Assembly (NCBI RefSeq): GCF_019216885.1
Contig: NZ_JAAQRC020000001.1
Coordinates: forward strand, 496,001-560,000
From: Methylobacterium sp. SyP6R
GTDB taxonomy: Bacteria; Pseudomonadota; Alphaproteobacteria; Rhizobiales; Beijerinckiaceae
Reading direction: 5' to 3'
Length of the DNA: 64,000 nt
Shown here piece by piece: positions 18,683 to 28,484 of the stretch. A program made the translations under genes and the position numbers. Under the pieces are notes generated by a model that did not search any database, had not been told where the DNA came from, and worked only from the letters and a program-made list of their open reading frames with translations. Within the stretch, counting starts at the first letter, position 1; each line of letters starts with the position of its first letter.

Positions 18683-21600
18683 TCACCCCTCCATGGCGAT
18701 CAGCGCCGCGTCACCCCCGGCGGCAGCGGTGTTGATCGTCACGGTCTGCTCGGTGGCGAAGCGGGTGAGGTAGTGCGGACCGCCGGCCTTCGGGCCGGTG
18801 CCGGACAGGCCGTGGCCGCCGAAGGGCTGCACGCCGACCACCGCGCCGATCATGTTGCGGTTGACGTAGACGTTGCCGGTGGACAGCCGCGAGACCACCC
18901 GCTCCACCGTGGCGTCGATGCGCGAATGCACGCCCAGCGTCAGGCCGTAGCCGCTGGCCTCGATCGCATCGAGCACCCGGTCGAGATCGGCGGCGTGATA
19001 GCGGGCGACGTGCAGGATCGGCCCGAACACCTCCTCCGTCAGGGCCTCCGGGCTGACGATCTCGTAGATCTGCGGCGCCACGAAATGGCCCTCGCCGGGC
19101 ACCTCGCCGACGTAATGCGCCTTGGCGGAGCGGCGCATCGCGGCGCCGTGGCGGTCGAGGCGGGTGCGGGCTTCCGCGTCGATCACCGGGCCGACATGGG
19201 TCGCCGGGTCGCGCGGATCGCCCAGGCGCAGTTCCCGGGCGGCGCCCGCCACCATGCCGATCACCTTGTCGGCCACGTCCTCCTGCACCAGCAGCAGGCG
19301 CAGCGCCGAGCAGCGCTGGCCGGCGGAGCGGAAGGCGGACATCACCACGTCGTCGGCGACCTGCTCGGGTAGAGCGGTGGCGTCGACCAGCATCGCGTTG
19401 ATGCCGCCGGTCTCGGCGATCAGCGGCACGATCGGGCCGTCCTTGGCGGCGAGCGCCCGGTTGATGTGGCGCGCCACCTCGGTCGAGCCGGTGAAGACCA
19501 CGCCGGCCACGTCGCGATGCGCCACGAGCGCCGCGCCGACCGCGCCGTCGCCCGGCACGAGGTGGAGGGCCGACGGGGCGATGCCGGCCCGGTGCAGGAG
19601 GCGCACGGCTTCCGCCGCCACCAGCGGCGTCTGCTCGGCGGGCTTGGCCACCACGGCGTTCCCGGCCATCAGGGCCGCGGCGACCTGGCCGACGAAGATC
19701 GCGAGCGGGAAGTTCCAGGGCGAGATCGCCACGAAGACGCCGCGGCTGCGCAAGGTCAGGCGGTTGCTCTCGCCGGTCGGGCCCGGCAGGGCCTGCGGTG
19801 CCCCGAAGAGCGTGCGCCCTTGCGCGGCGTAGTAGCGGCAGAAATCCACCGCCTCGCGCAGCTCCGCCACCGCATCGTCGAGGGTCTTGCCGGCTTCCGC
19901 CTGGAGCAGGTGGATCAGCCGGCCGGTCGACGCCTCCATCGCGTCGGCGGCCCGCTCCAGGGCGGCGGCGCGCTGCTCGGCGGGAACCCTGCCCCAGGCG
20001 AGCGCGCCCTTGCGGGCGGCGCGCATCGCGGAGGACGCGGTGTCCGGAGAGGCCTCGGTGACGGTGCCGACGATCGTGCGCGCGTCGTTCGGGCTCAATA
20101 CATCGCGCGGCGTGCCGGTCTGCTGTGCGCCGTCGATCACCGGCGCCGCCTCGGCGGGACCGCGGGCGGCGGCGACCGCATCCGTCAGGCGTTCCAGGGC
20201 CGCCCGGTCGCCGAACTCGACACCGGCGGAGTTGATCCGCTCCGGGGCGAACATCTCGGCCGGGCGGCGCAGCTTGGCGTGCCGGGCGCGGTCGGGATTG
20301 CCGACGCTCTCGGCGGGGCGGCGCAGCAGGCTCTCGACCGGCACCGCCGGGTCGGCGGCCTGCGAGACGAAGGAGGAATTGGCGCCGTTCTCCAGGAGCC
20401 GCCGCACCAGATAGGCCAGGAGGTCGCGATGGCCGCCGACCGGCGCGTAGGTGCGGCAGGCCGCCCCCGGCACGCTCGCCAGCAGCCGGGCATAGAGCGC
20501 CTCGCCCATGCCGTGCAGGCGCTGGAACTCGTAGGTGCCGGCTTGCGGCCCCGCCCGCTCGACGATGGCCGCGACGGTGAGCGCGTTGTGGGTGGCGAAT
20601 TGCGGGAAGAGCCGCGGCCGGTGCGCCAGCATCCGCTCGGCCGCCGCCAGGTAGCTGAGATCGGTCATGCTCTTGCGGGTGAAGACGGGATAGTCGGGCA
20701 ATCCCCGCTCCTGGGCCCGCTTCACCTCGGTGTCCCAGTAGGCGCCCTTGACGAGGCGCACCATCAGCCGCCGGTCGAGGCGGGCGGCGAGATCCGCGAC
20801 GTGGTCGATCACCTGGAGGCAGCGCTTCTGGTAGGCCTGGACCGCGAGGCCGAACCCGTCCCATCCGGCGAGCGAGGGATCGCCGAGCACGGCCGCGATC
20901 ACGTCGAGGGAGAGTTCGAGCCGGTCCGCCTCCTCGGCATCGACCGTGAAGTTGAGGTCGTAGCTCCTGGCGGCCTGGGCGAGCGTCAGGAGCACCGGGA
21001 CCAGCTCCGCCATCACCCGGTCGCGGCCGACCGCCTCGTAGCGCGGATGGAGCGCCGAGAGCTTGACCGAGATGCCCGGCCGGTCCGGCAGCGGCTTGTT
21101 GCCGGCGGCCCGCCCGATCGCCTCGATGGCGGCGGCGTAGGAGGCCGCGTAGGCCCGCGCATCCTCGGCCGTGCGGGCGCCCTCGCCGAGCATGTCGAAG
21201 GAGTAGCGGTAGAGGCGCCCTTGCCCGCTCGCCGAGCGCTTGAGCGCCGCCTCGATCGTCTCGCCGAGCACGAAATGCCCGCCCATCACCCGCATCGCCT
21301 GGCGGGCGGCCTGGCGCACGGCGGGGAGCCCGAGGCGCTTGGCGAGGCCGGCGAGGATGCCTTCGGGCGTGTCGCCCGGCTGGATGATCCGGGCCGAGAG
21401 GCCGAGCGCCCAGGCCGAGGAGCGCACGAGAAGCGCCTCCGAGCGGGTGGCATGCTGCTCGAAGCCGCCGAAGCGCAGCTTGTCCTCGATCAGGCGGTCC
21501 GCGGTGGCGGCGTCCGGCACCCGCAGCAGGGCCTCGGCCAGCACCATCAGCGCCAGGCCCTCCTTGGTCGAGAGCGAGTATTCGCGCAGCATCGCCTCGA

Positions 21601-21772
21601 CGCCGCCGAGGCCCCCGGTCTCCTGCCGGATGGCCCCGACGAGGTCGCGGGCCAGCGCATCGACCTTCGCCTCGCGCTCGGGCGGCAGCGCGCCCCGCTC
21701 CAGGAACAGCCGGGCGAGGGCGGCATCGTCGGCGGCGAAAGGCGCGTGGAAGACGGGGAGGGGCGCGGGCAT
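18683..21772 (-). CDS. putA: Bifunctional proline dehydrogenase / delta-1-pyrroline-5-carboxylate dehydrogenase PutA
   Basis: Oxidises proline to glutamate in two steps: FAD-dependent proline dehydrogenase, then NAD-dependent aldehyde dehydrogenase with channelling. In the 1029-residue product the PRODH barrel lies at about 160-460 (GISVKLSALHPRYE, LVKGAYWDTEVK). The P5CDH half starts near 540 and has FTGSTEVARHIN, the nucleophile region AFRSAGQRCSALRLLLVQE and EVFGPILHVARY. There is no N-terminal ribbon-helix-helix, so this PutA cannot self-regulate as in E. coli. A divergent Lrp-type regulator is encoded 119 bases away. Confidence 0.97.
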   Translation of the reverse strand: MPAPLPVFHAPFAADDAALARLFLERGALPPEREAKVDALARDLVGAIRQETGGLGGVEAMLREYSLSTKEGLALMVLAEALLRVPDAATADRLIEDKLRFGGFEQHATRSEALLVRSSAWALGLSARIIQPGDTPEGILAGLAKRLGLPAVRQAARQAMRVMGGHFVLGETIEAALKRSASGQGRLYRYSFDMLGEGARTAEDARAYAASYAAAIEAIGRAAGNKPLPDRPGISVKLSALHPRYEAVGRDRVMAELVPVLLTLAQAARSYDLNFTVDAEEADRLELSLDVIAAVLGDPSLAGWDGFGLAVQAYQKRCLQVIDHVADLAARLDRRLMVRLVKGAYWDTEVKRAQERGLPDYPVFTRKSMTDLSYLAAAERMLAHRPRLFPQFATHNALTVAAIVERAGPQAGTYEFQRLHGMGEALYARLLASVPGAACRTYAPVGGHRDLLAYLVRRLLENGANSSFVSQAADPAVPVESLLRRPAESVGNPDRARHAKLRRPAEMFAPERINSAGVEFGDRAALERLTDAVAAARGPAEAAPVIDGAQQTGTPRDVLSPNDARTIVGTVTEASPDTASSAMRAARKGALAWGRVPAEQRAAALERAADAMEASTGRLIHLLQAEAGKTLDDAVAELREAVDFCRYYAAQGRTLFGAPQALPGPTGESNRLTLRSRGVFVAISPWNFPLAIFVGQVAAALMAGNAVVAKPAEQTPLVAAEAVRLLHRAGIAPSALHLVPGDGAVGAALVAHRDVAGVVFTGSTEVARHINRALAAKDGPIVPLIAETGGINAMLVDATALPEQVADDVVMSAFRSAGQRCSALRLLLVQEDVADKVIGMVAGAARELRLGDPRDPATHVGPVIDAEARTRLDRHGAAMRRSAKAHYVGEVPGEGHFVAPQIYEIVSPEALTEEVFGPILHVARYHAADLDRVLDAIEASGYGLTLGVHSRIDATVERVVSRLSTGNVYVNRNMIGAVVGVQPFGGHGLSGTGPKAGGPHYLTRFATEQTVTINTAAAGGDAALIAMEG

Positions 21773-21891
21773 CGGGGCGGTCCAGGGCTAGGCGACGATC
21801 CTCAGCGTATTCGGCCTTTCACCGCGCTTCGATGGCGCATATCGCCGATCGGCCGCAGGATCGGCGGTGAGATCGGCCTTGGGGAGTGAAA

Positions 21892-22356
21892 ATGACGGAT
21901 GGGCTCGACCGGGTCGACCGGCAGATTCTGAAAATCCTCCAGCGCGAGGGGCGCATCCCGAACGTGGAACTGGCCGAGCGGGTCGGGCTGTCGCCGACCG
22001 CCACCGGCGAGCGGCTGCGCCGGCTGCAGAAGGAGGGGGTGATCACCGGCTTCGGCGCGCGGCTCGACCCGCATCTCCTGGGTCTGAGCCTGCTCGTCTT
22101 CGTGGAAGTGTCGCTCGACAAGACCACGCCCGACGCCTTCGCGCGCTTCGCCGCCGCCGTGCGCCGCGCACCGGAAGTCTTGGAGTGCCACATGGTCGGC
22201 GGTGGGTTCGACTACCTGGTCAAGGCCCGGGTCGCCGACATGCCGGCCTATCGCCGCTTCCTCGGCGAGGGCCTGCTGTCGCTGCCGGGGGTCAACAACA
22301 CCCGCACCTACGCGGTGATGGAGGAGGTGAAGAGCGACGGGTTGCTGCCGCTTTAA
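21892..22356 (+). CDS. putR: Lrp/AsnC-family regulator, probable activator of putA
   Basis: 154-residue Lrp/AsnC protein with an N-terminal helix-turn-helix (DRVDRQILKILQREGRIPN; VELAERVGLSPTATGERLRR) and a C-terminal RAM effector domain (HMVGGGFDYLVKARVADMPAY). It is divergent from putA, and in alphaproteobacteria such a gene (PutR) activates putA in response to proline; that role is inferred from synteny. GGGGAG sits 5 bases before the chosen ATG; a GTG two codons earlier is the alternative. The binding site should lie in the 119-base gap, but I did not identify an operator. Confidence 0.93.
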   Translation: MTDGLDRVDRQILKILQREGRIPNVELAERVGLSPTATGERLRRLQKEGVITGFGARLDPHLLGLSLLVFVEVSLDKTTPDAFARFAAAVRRAPEVLECHMVGGGFDYLVKARVADMPAYRRFLGEGLLSLPGVNNTRTYAVMEEVKSDGLLPL

Positions 22357-22504
22357 TCCGCCGTCTCATGCGTCCAGCGCATGATTTCCCTGCGACATAA
22401 TGGAGCTTTGCAGCGGCTGCGGAGTTGGCAGGAGGCGCAACGTGTCGCAGTCTCGCATTCACCAAGCCGACGCAGAGCGGCCCGACGCGAATGGAGGTAC
22501 GCCG

Positions 22505-22807
22505 ATGGTCAATCCGAACCGTCTCGTCAAATCCGCCTGGATCGCCGCCGAAGTGTCCCGCGAGAAGTCCGAGAAGGTGCTGGTGGTCGAGGCCTATATC
22601 GCGGTCTCTCCGTTGGAGAGCGGCTACGATGCTGGCCGCTACGGCCGCCTTGTCGAGGATGTCCGACGCATCCTGGCCGAGAACCCCGATATCGACCGGG
22701 CTTCGATCCTGAGCGTCCACCGCGAATCGCGCTGCGCGGCGCTCTTTCGCCGGGGCGCCTGCCAGGACGAACGCCAGGAGGAGCGGCGGCCCGAATTGGT
22801 GGCGTGA
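22505..22807 (+). CDS. Conserved-looking hypothetical protein, 100 residues
   Basis: ATG with GGAGG seven bases upstream. The product starts MVNPNRLVKSAWIAAEVSRE and holds a mixed beta/alpha segment (KVLVVEAYIAVSPLESGYD; YGRLVEDVRRILAENPDID) and a Cys-containing charged tail. The reading frame extends 35 codons upstream, but no ribosome site is there. No family recognised and no clue from neighbours (Lrp regulator before, cysK after). Confidence 0.65.
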   Translation: MVNPNRLVKSAWIAAEVSREKSEKVLVVEAYIAVSPLESGYDAGRYGRLVEDVRRILAENPDIDRASILSVHRESRCAALFRRGACQDERQEERRPELVA

Positions 22808-22823
22808 GCACCCATCCGGCAAC

Positions 22824-23008
22824 GCGCCCGAACCCTCCCCCCTCTGCGGGGGAGGGTGCCCCACGCAGTGGGGCGGGAGAGGGGAACCCGCTTCCGGAGA
22901 AGTCGCGACCGTGGTGACGGGCGCCATCTGGATCAGCGTCGCGCTGCCCCTCTCCCGGCTCGCATCCGCTCGCCACCCTCCCCCGCAGAGGGGGGAGGGT
23001 TCGGGCGC
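22824..23008. repeat. Long inverted repeat between a hypothetical gene and cysK
   Basis: A 35-bp perfect inverted repeat, 22824-22858 with 22974-23008, encloses about 115 bases. Each arm is itself a GC-rich hairpin (CCCTCCCC...GGGGGAGGG), and an inner GCCCCACGCAGTGGGG hairpin lies near 22858-22874. Similar CCCTCTCCCC/GGGGAGAGGG hairpins recur at 31420-31690. Confidence 0.75.
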
Positions 23009-23059
23009 CGCGGTCCCTGAATGGGCGGGGTCCCCGAAGGAACCCCACCCCTCGACCCC

Positions 23060-24040
<981 letters not shown>

Positions 24041-24374
24041 GGGTATCTCTCTCCCTCGAGGGTACGTCGTCCGCCGCACGGGTAGCGGAAATCCGGCCTG
24101 CCGTCGAGATATGCCGATTTATACAGTTTTCGACTGTGAAATACGCATCCGCCTGGCCGGCGGACGCCCGTCGGAGCGTTGTTGGTGCATCAAAGCTGTC
24201 GGCACCGCCCGGAGCCCGGCAAGGGGGTCACAAGGGGGAACCCTGCGGCCCTCGCCAGCCTCGTAACCTTGGGTCACAATGTCGCTCCGGCAAGCCCCGA
24301 CGCGGCGAGTCCTCCCGCGACCCGCCCCGGCCCGACCGCCGCAACCGCCCGAGAGCGCCGCGAGAGAGAACCGC
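24041..24374. other. 334-base divergent intergenic region, cysK / NADH dehydrogenase
   Basis: Divergent promoter region. A short A/T-rich piece at 24107-24140 is the likeliest core promoter site. No operator, riboswitch or gene could be supported. Confidence 0.45.
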
Positions 24375-25754
24375 ATGTCCGAGACCCTGCACCGCACCAC
24401 TCTCGAACCCGCCCCCCTCGACGGCGCGCGCGGCGCGGCGCGTCCGGATGCCGTGCCGCACCGGGTCGTGATCGTCGGCGGCGGGTTCGGTGGCCTCACG
24501 ACGGCGCGGGGGCTCGGCGGCGCCGAGGGGATCGAGGTCACGCTGATCGACCGGCGCAACCACCACCTGTTCCAGCCGCTCCTCTATCAGGTCGCCACCG
24601 CCGTGATCGCGCCGGGCGAGATCGCCGAGCCGATCCGGGCGATCCTGCGCTGGGACCGCAATGTCCGCGTGCTGATGGGCGAGGTCGTCGGCGTGGACAC
24701 CGAGGCGCGCGCGGTGCAGCTCCGCGACGGCACCCGCATCCCCTACGACACCCTGGTGCTGGCGACCGGCGCCACCCACAGCTATTTCGGCCACCCGGAA
24801 TGGGAGCGCTTCGCGCCCGGCCTCAAGACCCTCGACGATGCCCGCCGGATCCGCGCCCGGGTCCTGCTGGCCTTCGAGGCGGCGGAGCGCGAGGACGATC
24901 CGGCCGCGCGCGAGCGGCTGATGACCTTCGCGGTGATCGGCGGCGGGCCGACGGGGGTCGAGATGGCCGGCGCCATCGCGGGCCTCGCCCACCACGCCCT
25001 GTCGAAGGATTTCCGCCGCATCGACCCGAAGCAGGCCCGGATCCTGCTGATCGAGGCGGCGCCCCGGGTGCTCGGCACCTTCACCGAAGACCTCTCGGCC
25101 TATGCGCGGCAATCGCTTGAGCGCCTGGGCGTCACGGTGCTGACCGAGCACGCCGTCGAGGACGTGTCGGAGGAGGGCGTGACCGTCGCGGGCAAGGTGA
25201 TCCCCGCCGCTACCATCGTCTGGGGTGCGGGCGTGCGCGCCTCGCCGGCGGGGGAATGGCTCGGGGTCGAGACGACGCGCACGGGCCACGTGCCGGTGGG
25301 ACCCGACCTCGCGGTGATCGGCCGCCCGGGGGTTTACGCGCTCGGCGACCTCGCCATGACGAAGGGCGAGGACGGCAAGCCGCTGCCGGGCCTCGCCCAG
25401 GTGGCCGATCAGCAGGGCCGCTATCTCGGCCGCTCCCTGCGCGACCGCATCCTGCGCGGGACGATGCCGAAAGCCTTCCGCTTCCGCAGCCGCGGCAACC
25501 TGGCGATCATCGGGCACAATTCGGGCGTGGTGCAGTGGGACCACGTCAAGCTCAAGGGTTTCCTGGCCTGGGTGGTCTGGGGCGTCGCCCACGTCTACCT
25601 CCTGGTCGGCTTCCACAACCGGCTCGTGGTCACCCTGCGCTGGCTCTGGGCTTACTTGAGCTTCCAGCGCGGCGCCCGCCTGATCTCCGAGCGCGACGAG
25701 GCCGTGATGGCGCTGATCCGCGGCACGCCGCCCGGCCGCATCCCGCCGCCCTGA
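24375..25754 (+). CDS. ndh: Type II NADH dehydrogenase (NAD(P)/FAD-dependent oxidoreductase)
   Basis: Single-subunit, non-proton-pumping NADH:quinone reductase on the inner face of the membrane. The 459-residue product has the FAD motif VVIVGGGFGGLTTARGL at about 34-50, the NAD motif FAVIGGGPTGVEMAGAIA near 188-205, and the second flavin motif GVYALGDLAMT. A hydrophobic C-terminal region, FLAWVVWGVAHVYLLVGF, anchors it in the membrane. Translation starts at the ATG giving MSETLHRTTLEP with GAGAGAGAACCGC upstream; the frame is open further upstream without support. Length and motifs fit NDH-2. Confidence 0.93.
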   Translation: MSETLHRTTLEPAPLDGARGAARPDAVPHRVVIVGGGFGGLTTARGLGGAEGIEVTLIDRRNHHLFQPLLYQVATAVIAPGEIAEPIRAILRWDRNVRVLMGEVVGVDTEARAVQLRDGTRIPYDTLVLATGATHSYFGHPEWERFAPGLKTLDDARRIRARVLLAFEAAEREDDPAARERLMTFAVIGGGPTGVEMAGAIAGLAHHALSKDFRRIDPKQARILLIEAAPRVLGTFTEDLSAYARQSLERLGVTVLTEHAVEDVSEEGVTVAGKVIPAATIVWGAGVRASPAGEWLGVETTRTGHVPVGPDLAVIGRPGVYALGDLAMTKGEDGKPLPGLAQVADQQGRYLGRSLRDRILRGTMPKAFRFRSRGNLAIIGHNSGVVQWDHVKLKGFLAWVVWGVAHVYLLVGFHNRLVVTLRWLWAYLSFQRGARLISERDEAVMALIRGTPPGRIPPP

Positions 25755-25889
25755 TTCTTTCGGTGCCGCGGGCCTTTGCAGACCTGGACCGAGCCGGACG
25801 CATGGCGCCCGGCCCCCATCGTGCGACAAGGGGCCGGGCCTAACAACGGACAGGCCCCCGAGAACGACATCCCGAAGTCGCGAGGAAAC

Positions 25890-27305
25890 ATGCACAACAG
25901 CGAGGCGATCTGGCGGCACGTCGAGGAGCACGCCGCGGCCTTCGTCGCCCTCTCCGACCGCGTCTGGGAGATGCCCGAGCTCAACTTCCAGGAGGTGCGC
26001 TCGGCGGCCGAGCATGCCGCGATGCTCCGCGCCCAGGGCTTCCGGGTCACGGAGGGGACCGGCGGCATCCCGACCGCGATGATGGGCGAGGCGGGGGAGG
26101 GCGGTCCGGTCATCGCGATCCTGGGCGAGTACGACGCGCTGCCGGGCCTGAGCCAGGAGGCGGGCGTGGCCGAGCACCGGCCGCGGCCGGGGGAGGGGGC
26201 CGGCCACGGTTGCGGCCACAACCTGCTCGGCGCCGGTGCGCTGCTCGCCGCCACCGCCGTCAAGGACTGGCTCGCCGCGCAAGGGCTGCCGGGCCGCGTG
26301 CGCTATTACGGCTGCCCGGCCGAGGAAGGCGGGGCCGCCAAGACCTTCATGGTGCGCGACGGCGTCTTTGCCGATGTCGACGTGGCGATCACCTGGCATC
26401 CGGGCCCGTTCGTGGCGATCTGGGAGCCGGTCTCGCTGGCGATCCAGCTCCTCGATTTCACCTTCGCCGGCAAGGCCTCGCATGCGGCGGCCGCGCCCCA
26501 TCTCGGCCGCTCGGCCCTCGACGCGGTCGAGCTGATGAATGTCGGCGTCAACTACATGCGCGAGCACATGCCGAGCGACGCGCGGGTCCACTACGCCTAT
26601 CTCGATGCCGGTGGCATCGCCCCGAACGTGGTCCAGGCCGGCGCCAGCGTGCGCTACCTCGTGCGCGCCGCCGACCTGCCCGGCCTCCTCGACCTCGCGG
26701 CGCGGGTGGAGAGGATCGCGCAAGGTGCCGCGCTGATGACCGAGACCACGGTGACGAGCCGGGTGGTGAGCGCGATGTCGAACCTGCTCGCGAATCCGCC
26801 GCTGGAGCAGGCGCTGCACGCCAACCTGATGCGGCTCGGCCCCCCGCCCTTCGATGCCGAGGACCGCGCCTTCGCGAAAGAAATCCGGGCGACGCTGACG
26901 GCCGAGGACATCGTCTCGGCCCATCGCCGCTTCGGCGTGCCGGTGACCGAGGCCCCGCTCTGCGACACGATCGTGCCGCTCGGCGCGGTCGGCGAGCGGA
27001 TGATGGGCTCGACCGATGTCGGCGACGTGAGCTGGGCGGTGCCGACCGTGCAGGCCCGCGGCGCCACCTACGCCATCGGCACCCCCGGCCATTCCTGGCA
27101 GATGACCGCGCAGGGCAAGACCCCGGCGGCGCACAAGGGCATGATCCACGTCGCCAAGGCCATGGCCGGCACGGCGGTGGACGTGCTGCGCGACCCCGAC
27201 CTGCTGGCCCGCGCCAAGGCCGACCATGCCGAGCGGCTGGCCCGCACGCCCTATGTCAGCCCGCTGCCGGCGGGGCTCGCCCCGCCGCTCGACATGGCGG
27301 GTTGA
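25890..27305 (+). CDS. M20-family amidohydrolase, AbgB/aminobenzoyl-glutamate hydrolase-like
   Basis: 471-residue zinc hydrolase of the M20D group. The catalytic metal site shows as GEYDALPGL then GAGHGCGHNLLGAG, then AEEGGAAK. FAGKASHAAAAPHLGRSALD is the dimerisation-domain opening typical of AbgB and indole-amino-acid hydrolases. AbgB-like enzymes split p-aminobenzoyl-glutamate; other M20D proteins split N-acyl amino acids, so the substrate is uncertain. CGAGGAAAC is the ribosome site. It follows the NADH dehydrogenase by 135 bases on the same strand. Confidence 0.88.
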   Translation: MHNSEAIWRHVEEHAAAFVALSDRVWEMPELNFQEVRSAAEHAAMLRAQGFRVTEGTGGIPTAMMGEAGEGGPVIAILGEYDALPGLSQEAGVAEHRPRPGEGAGHGCGHNLLGAGALLAATAVKDWLAAQGLPGRVRYYGCPAEEGGAAKTFMVRDGVFADVDVAITWHPGPFVAIWEPVSLAIQLLDFTFAGKASHAAAAPHLGRSALDAVELMNVGVNYMREHMPSDARVHYAYLDAGGIAPNVVQAGASVRYLVRAADLPGLLDLAARVERIAQGAALMTETTVTSRVVSAMSNLLANPPLEQALHANLMRLGPPPFDAEDRAFAKEIRATLTAEDIVSAHRRFGVPVTEAPLCDTIVPLGAVGERMMGSTDVGDVSWAVPTVQARGATYAIGTPGHSWQMTAQGKTPAAHKGMIHVAKAMAGTAVDVLRDPDLLARAKADHAERLARTPYVSPLPAGLAPPLDMAG

Positions 27306-27565
27306 ATTGGCGGGCTGAATCGGCGGGCTGAATCGGCGGCCTGAGCCGGGGCGGGCCCACCGTCCCGGCGCTCGCCCCGCCTCCGGGCCGAAGGCCCGAT
27401 CCTGCGCCGGCCCCCAGGATTTCGCCGGATGCATCAAATGCAACCGATTCGCATCACCATCGGACCAGACCTCCCCTCGTACTGACCATTCCTGATGCAA
27501 GCGACCGCCCCCACCAGGCGGCAACCGGCGCGAAGGCTGCGTCGCTCGTCGGAACGGAGCAGGTC

Positions 27566-27955
27566 ATGATCGTCACGGGCGCGTCCCTCCTCGGGCAGAT
27601 CCTCACGAACCGGACATCGTCCGGCTTCGCACCCGCCAAGGCCGCTTCCGCCCCGGCCGAGGCCGTGCCCGCGACCCGGCCCGAACCGGTATCGACGCTG
27701 GCCTCGGTGACGATGTCGCTCTCGACCCTCGACGCGTTGTTCGCGCTGACGGTGTCGTCGCAGGGCGCCGGGGCGGCGACCGGAACCCGGGCTCTCGCGC
27801 ACCTGTCCGCGCCGGGCTTGGAGGCCGGCCCGCAACGGCGGGACAAGACCCTGATGGGCGGCCGGACCGTCGTGGATCCCGACCTGGTGCGCGCGATGAC
27901 CGCCGCCCTCGAGAGCCGCAAGAGCATGGGGACGCCGCTGGCGCCGCAGGCGTAG
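27566..27955 (+). CDS. Hypothetical protein, 129 residues
   Basis: ATG preceded by GGAACGGAGCAGG. The product has a loose Ala/Thr/Ser-rich N-terminal half and a more structured end (TLMGGRTVVDPDLVRAMTAA). Minus-strand frames overlap it, but they lack a ribosome site and have compositions typical of antisense shadows. No family recognised; it could be an orphan gene or no gene at all. Confidence 0.45.
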   Translation: MIVTGASLLGQILTNRTSSGFAPAKAASAPAEAVPATRPEPVSTLASVTMSLSTLDALFALTVSSQGAGAATGTRALAHLSAPGLEAGPQRRDKTLMGGRTVVDPDLVRAMTAALESRKSMGTPLAPQA

Positions 27956-28094
27956 GCCGGCACTCGACGGGCTCGATGATCGCGAGAGGTCTTCCATCCC
28001 ACCAGCGACCCCAGGATGAGGTCGAAGGCAGGACGGGCCGGTTGCGCGGCTCGAACCGTCGCCGCGCCCGAATCTCCACGACGGCGACGGCGCG

Positions 28095-28409
28095 TCAGCT
28101 CATCAGGTCGCCGTGCTCACGGTGGCGCCGCAGCCACGCCGCCGCGTAGCCGCAGAGCGGCCGGATCCGCGCGCCCTCCGCCCGGGCGGCCGCGGCCACG
28201 CCCTGCATCAGCCGGTCGGCGGCGCCGGTGCCGCGCAGGCGCGGCGGCGCATACACATAGGCGATGACGAGGGTGCCGGGCTGGCGGCGGTAATCGGCAT
28301 AGGCGACCTCGCCGTCGATCTCGAGCTCGAACCGGCTCCGCTCCGGGTTGTCGCGTAGGACGGCCTTCATGGGCGCCTTCGTGATGGGCTGATCCGCATG
28401 GTCGGGCAT
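28095..28409 (-). CDS. Small GNAT-like N-acetyltransferase (NATD1/YidJ type)
   Basis: 104-residue protein with the compact acetyl-CoA-binding core: VYAPPRLRGTGAADRLMQGV carries the R-x-x-G-x-G/A loop, followed by RIRPLCGYAAAWLRRH. The N-terminal strand pattern (FELEIDGEVAYADYRR) matches the short NATD1 family. Function in bacteria is unknown; acetyl-group transfer is inferred. An in-frame ATG giving MKAVLRDNP is an alternative start. It lies between a hypothetical gene and the ClpP-fold protein. Confidence 0.8.
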   Translation of the reverse strand: MPDHADQPITKAPMKAVLRDNPERSRFELEIDGEVAYADYRRQPGTLVIAYVYAPPRLRGTGAADRLMQGVAAAARAEGARIRPLCGYAAAWLRRHREHGDLMS

Positions 28410-28484
28410 GCGGGAGGGAAAGGAGCGGGAGCCGGGGTGGTTCCGCTCCTGTCCCGCGGCCGTGCCTTCCCTGGGGAAGGCACC

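Noticed and set aside
19466..21889. Long plus-strand frame opposite putA
   Set aside because: Antisense to a fully motif-supported putA; no ribosome site or recognisable domain.
27454..28002. Minus-strand frame overlapping the 129-residue hypothetical gene
   Set aside because: No ribosome site and unconvincing composition; the plus-strand frame has a better start, though even that is uncertain.
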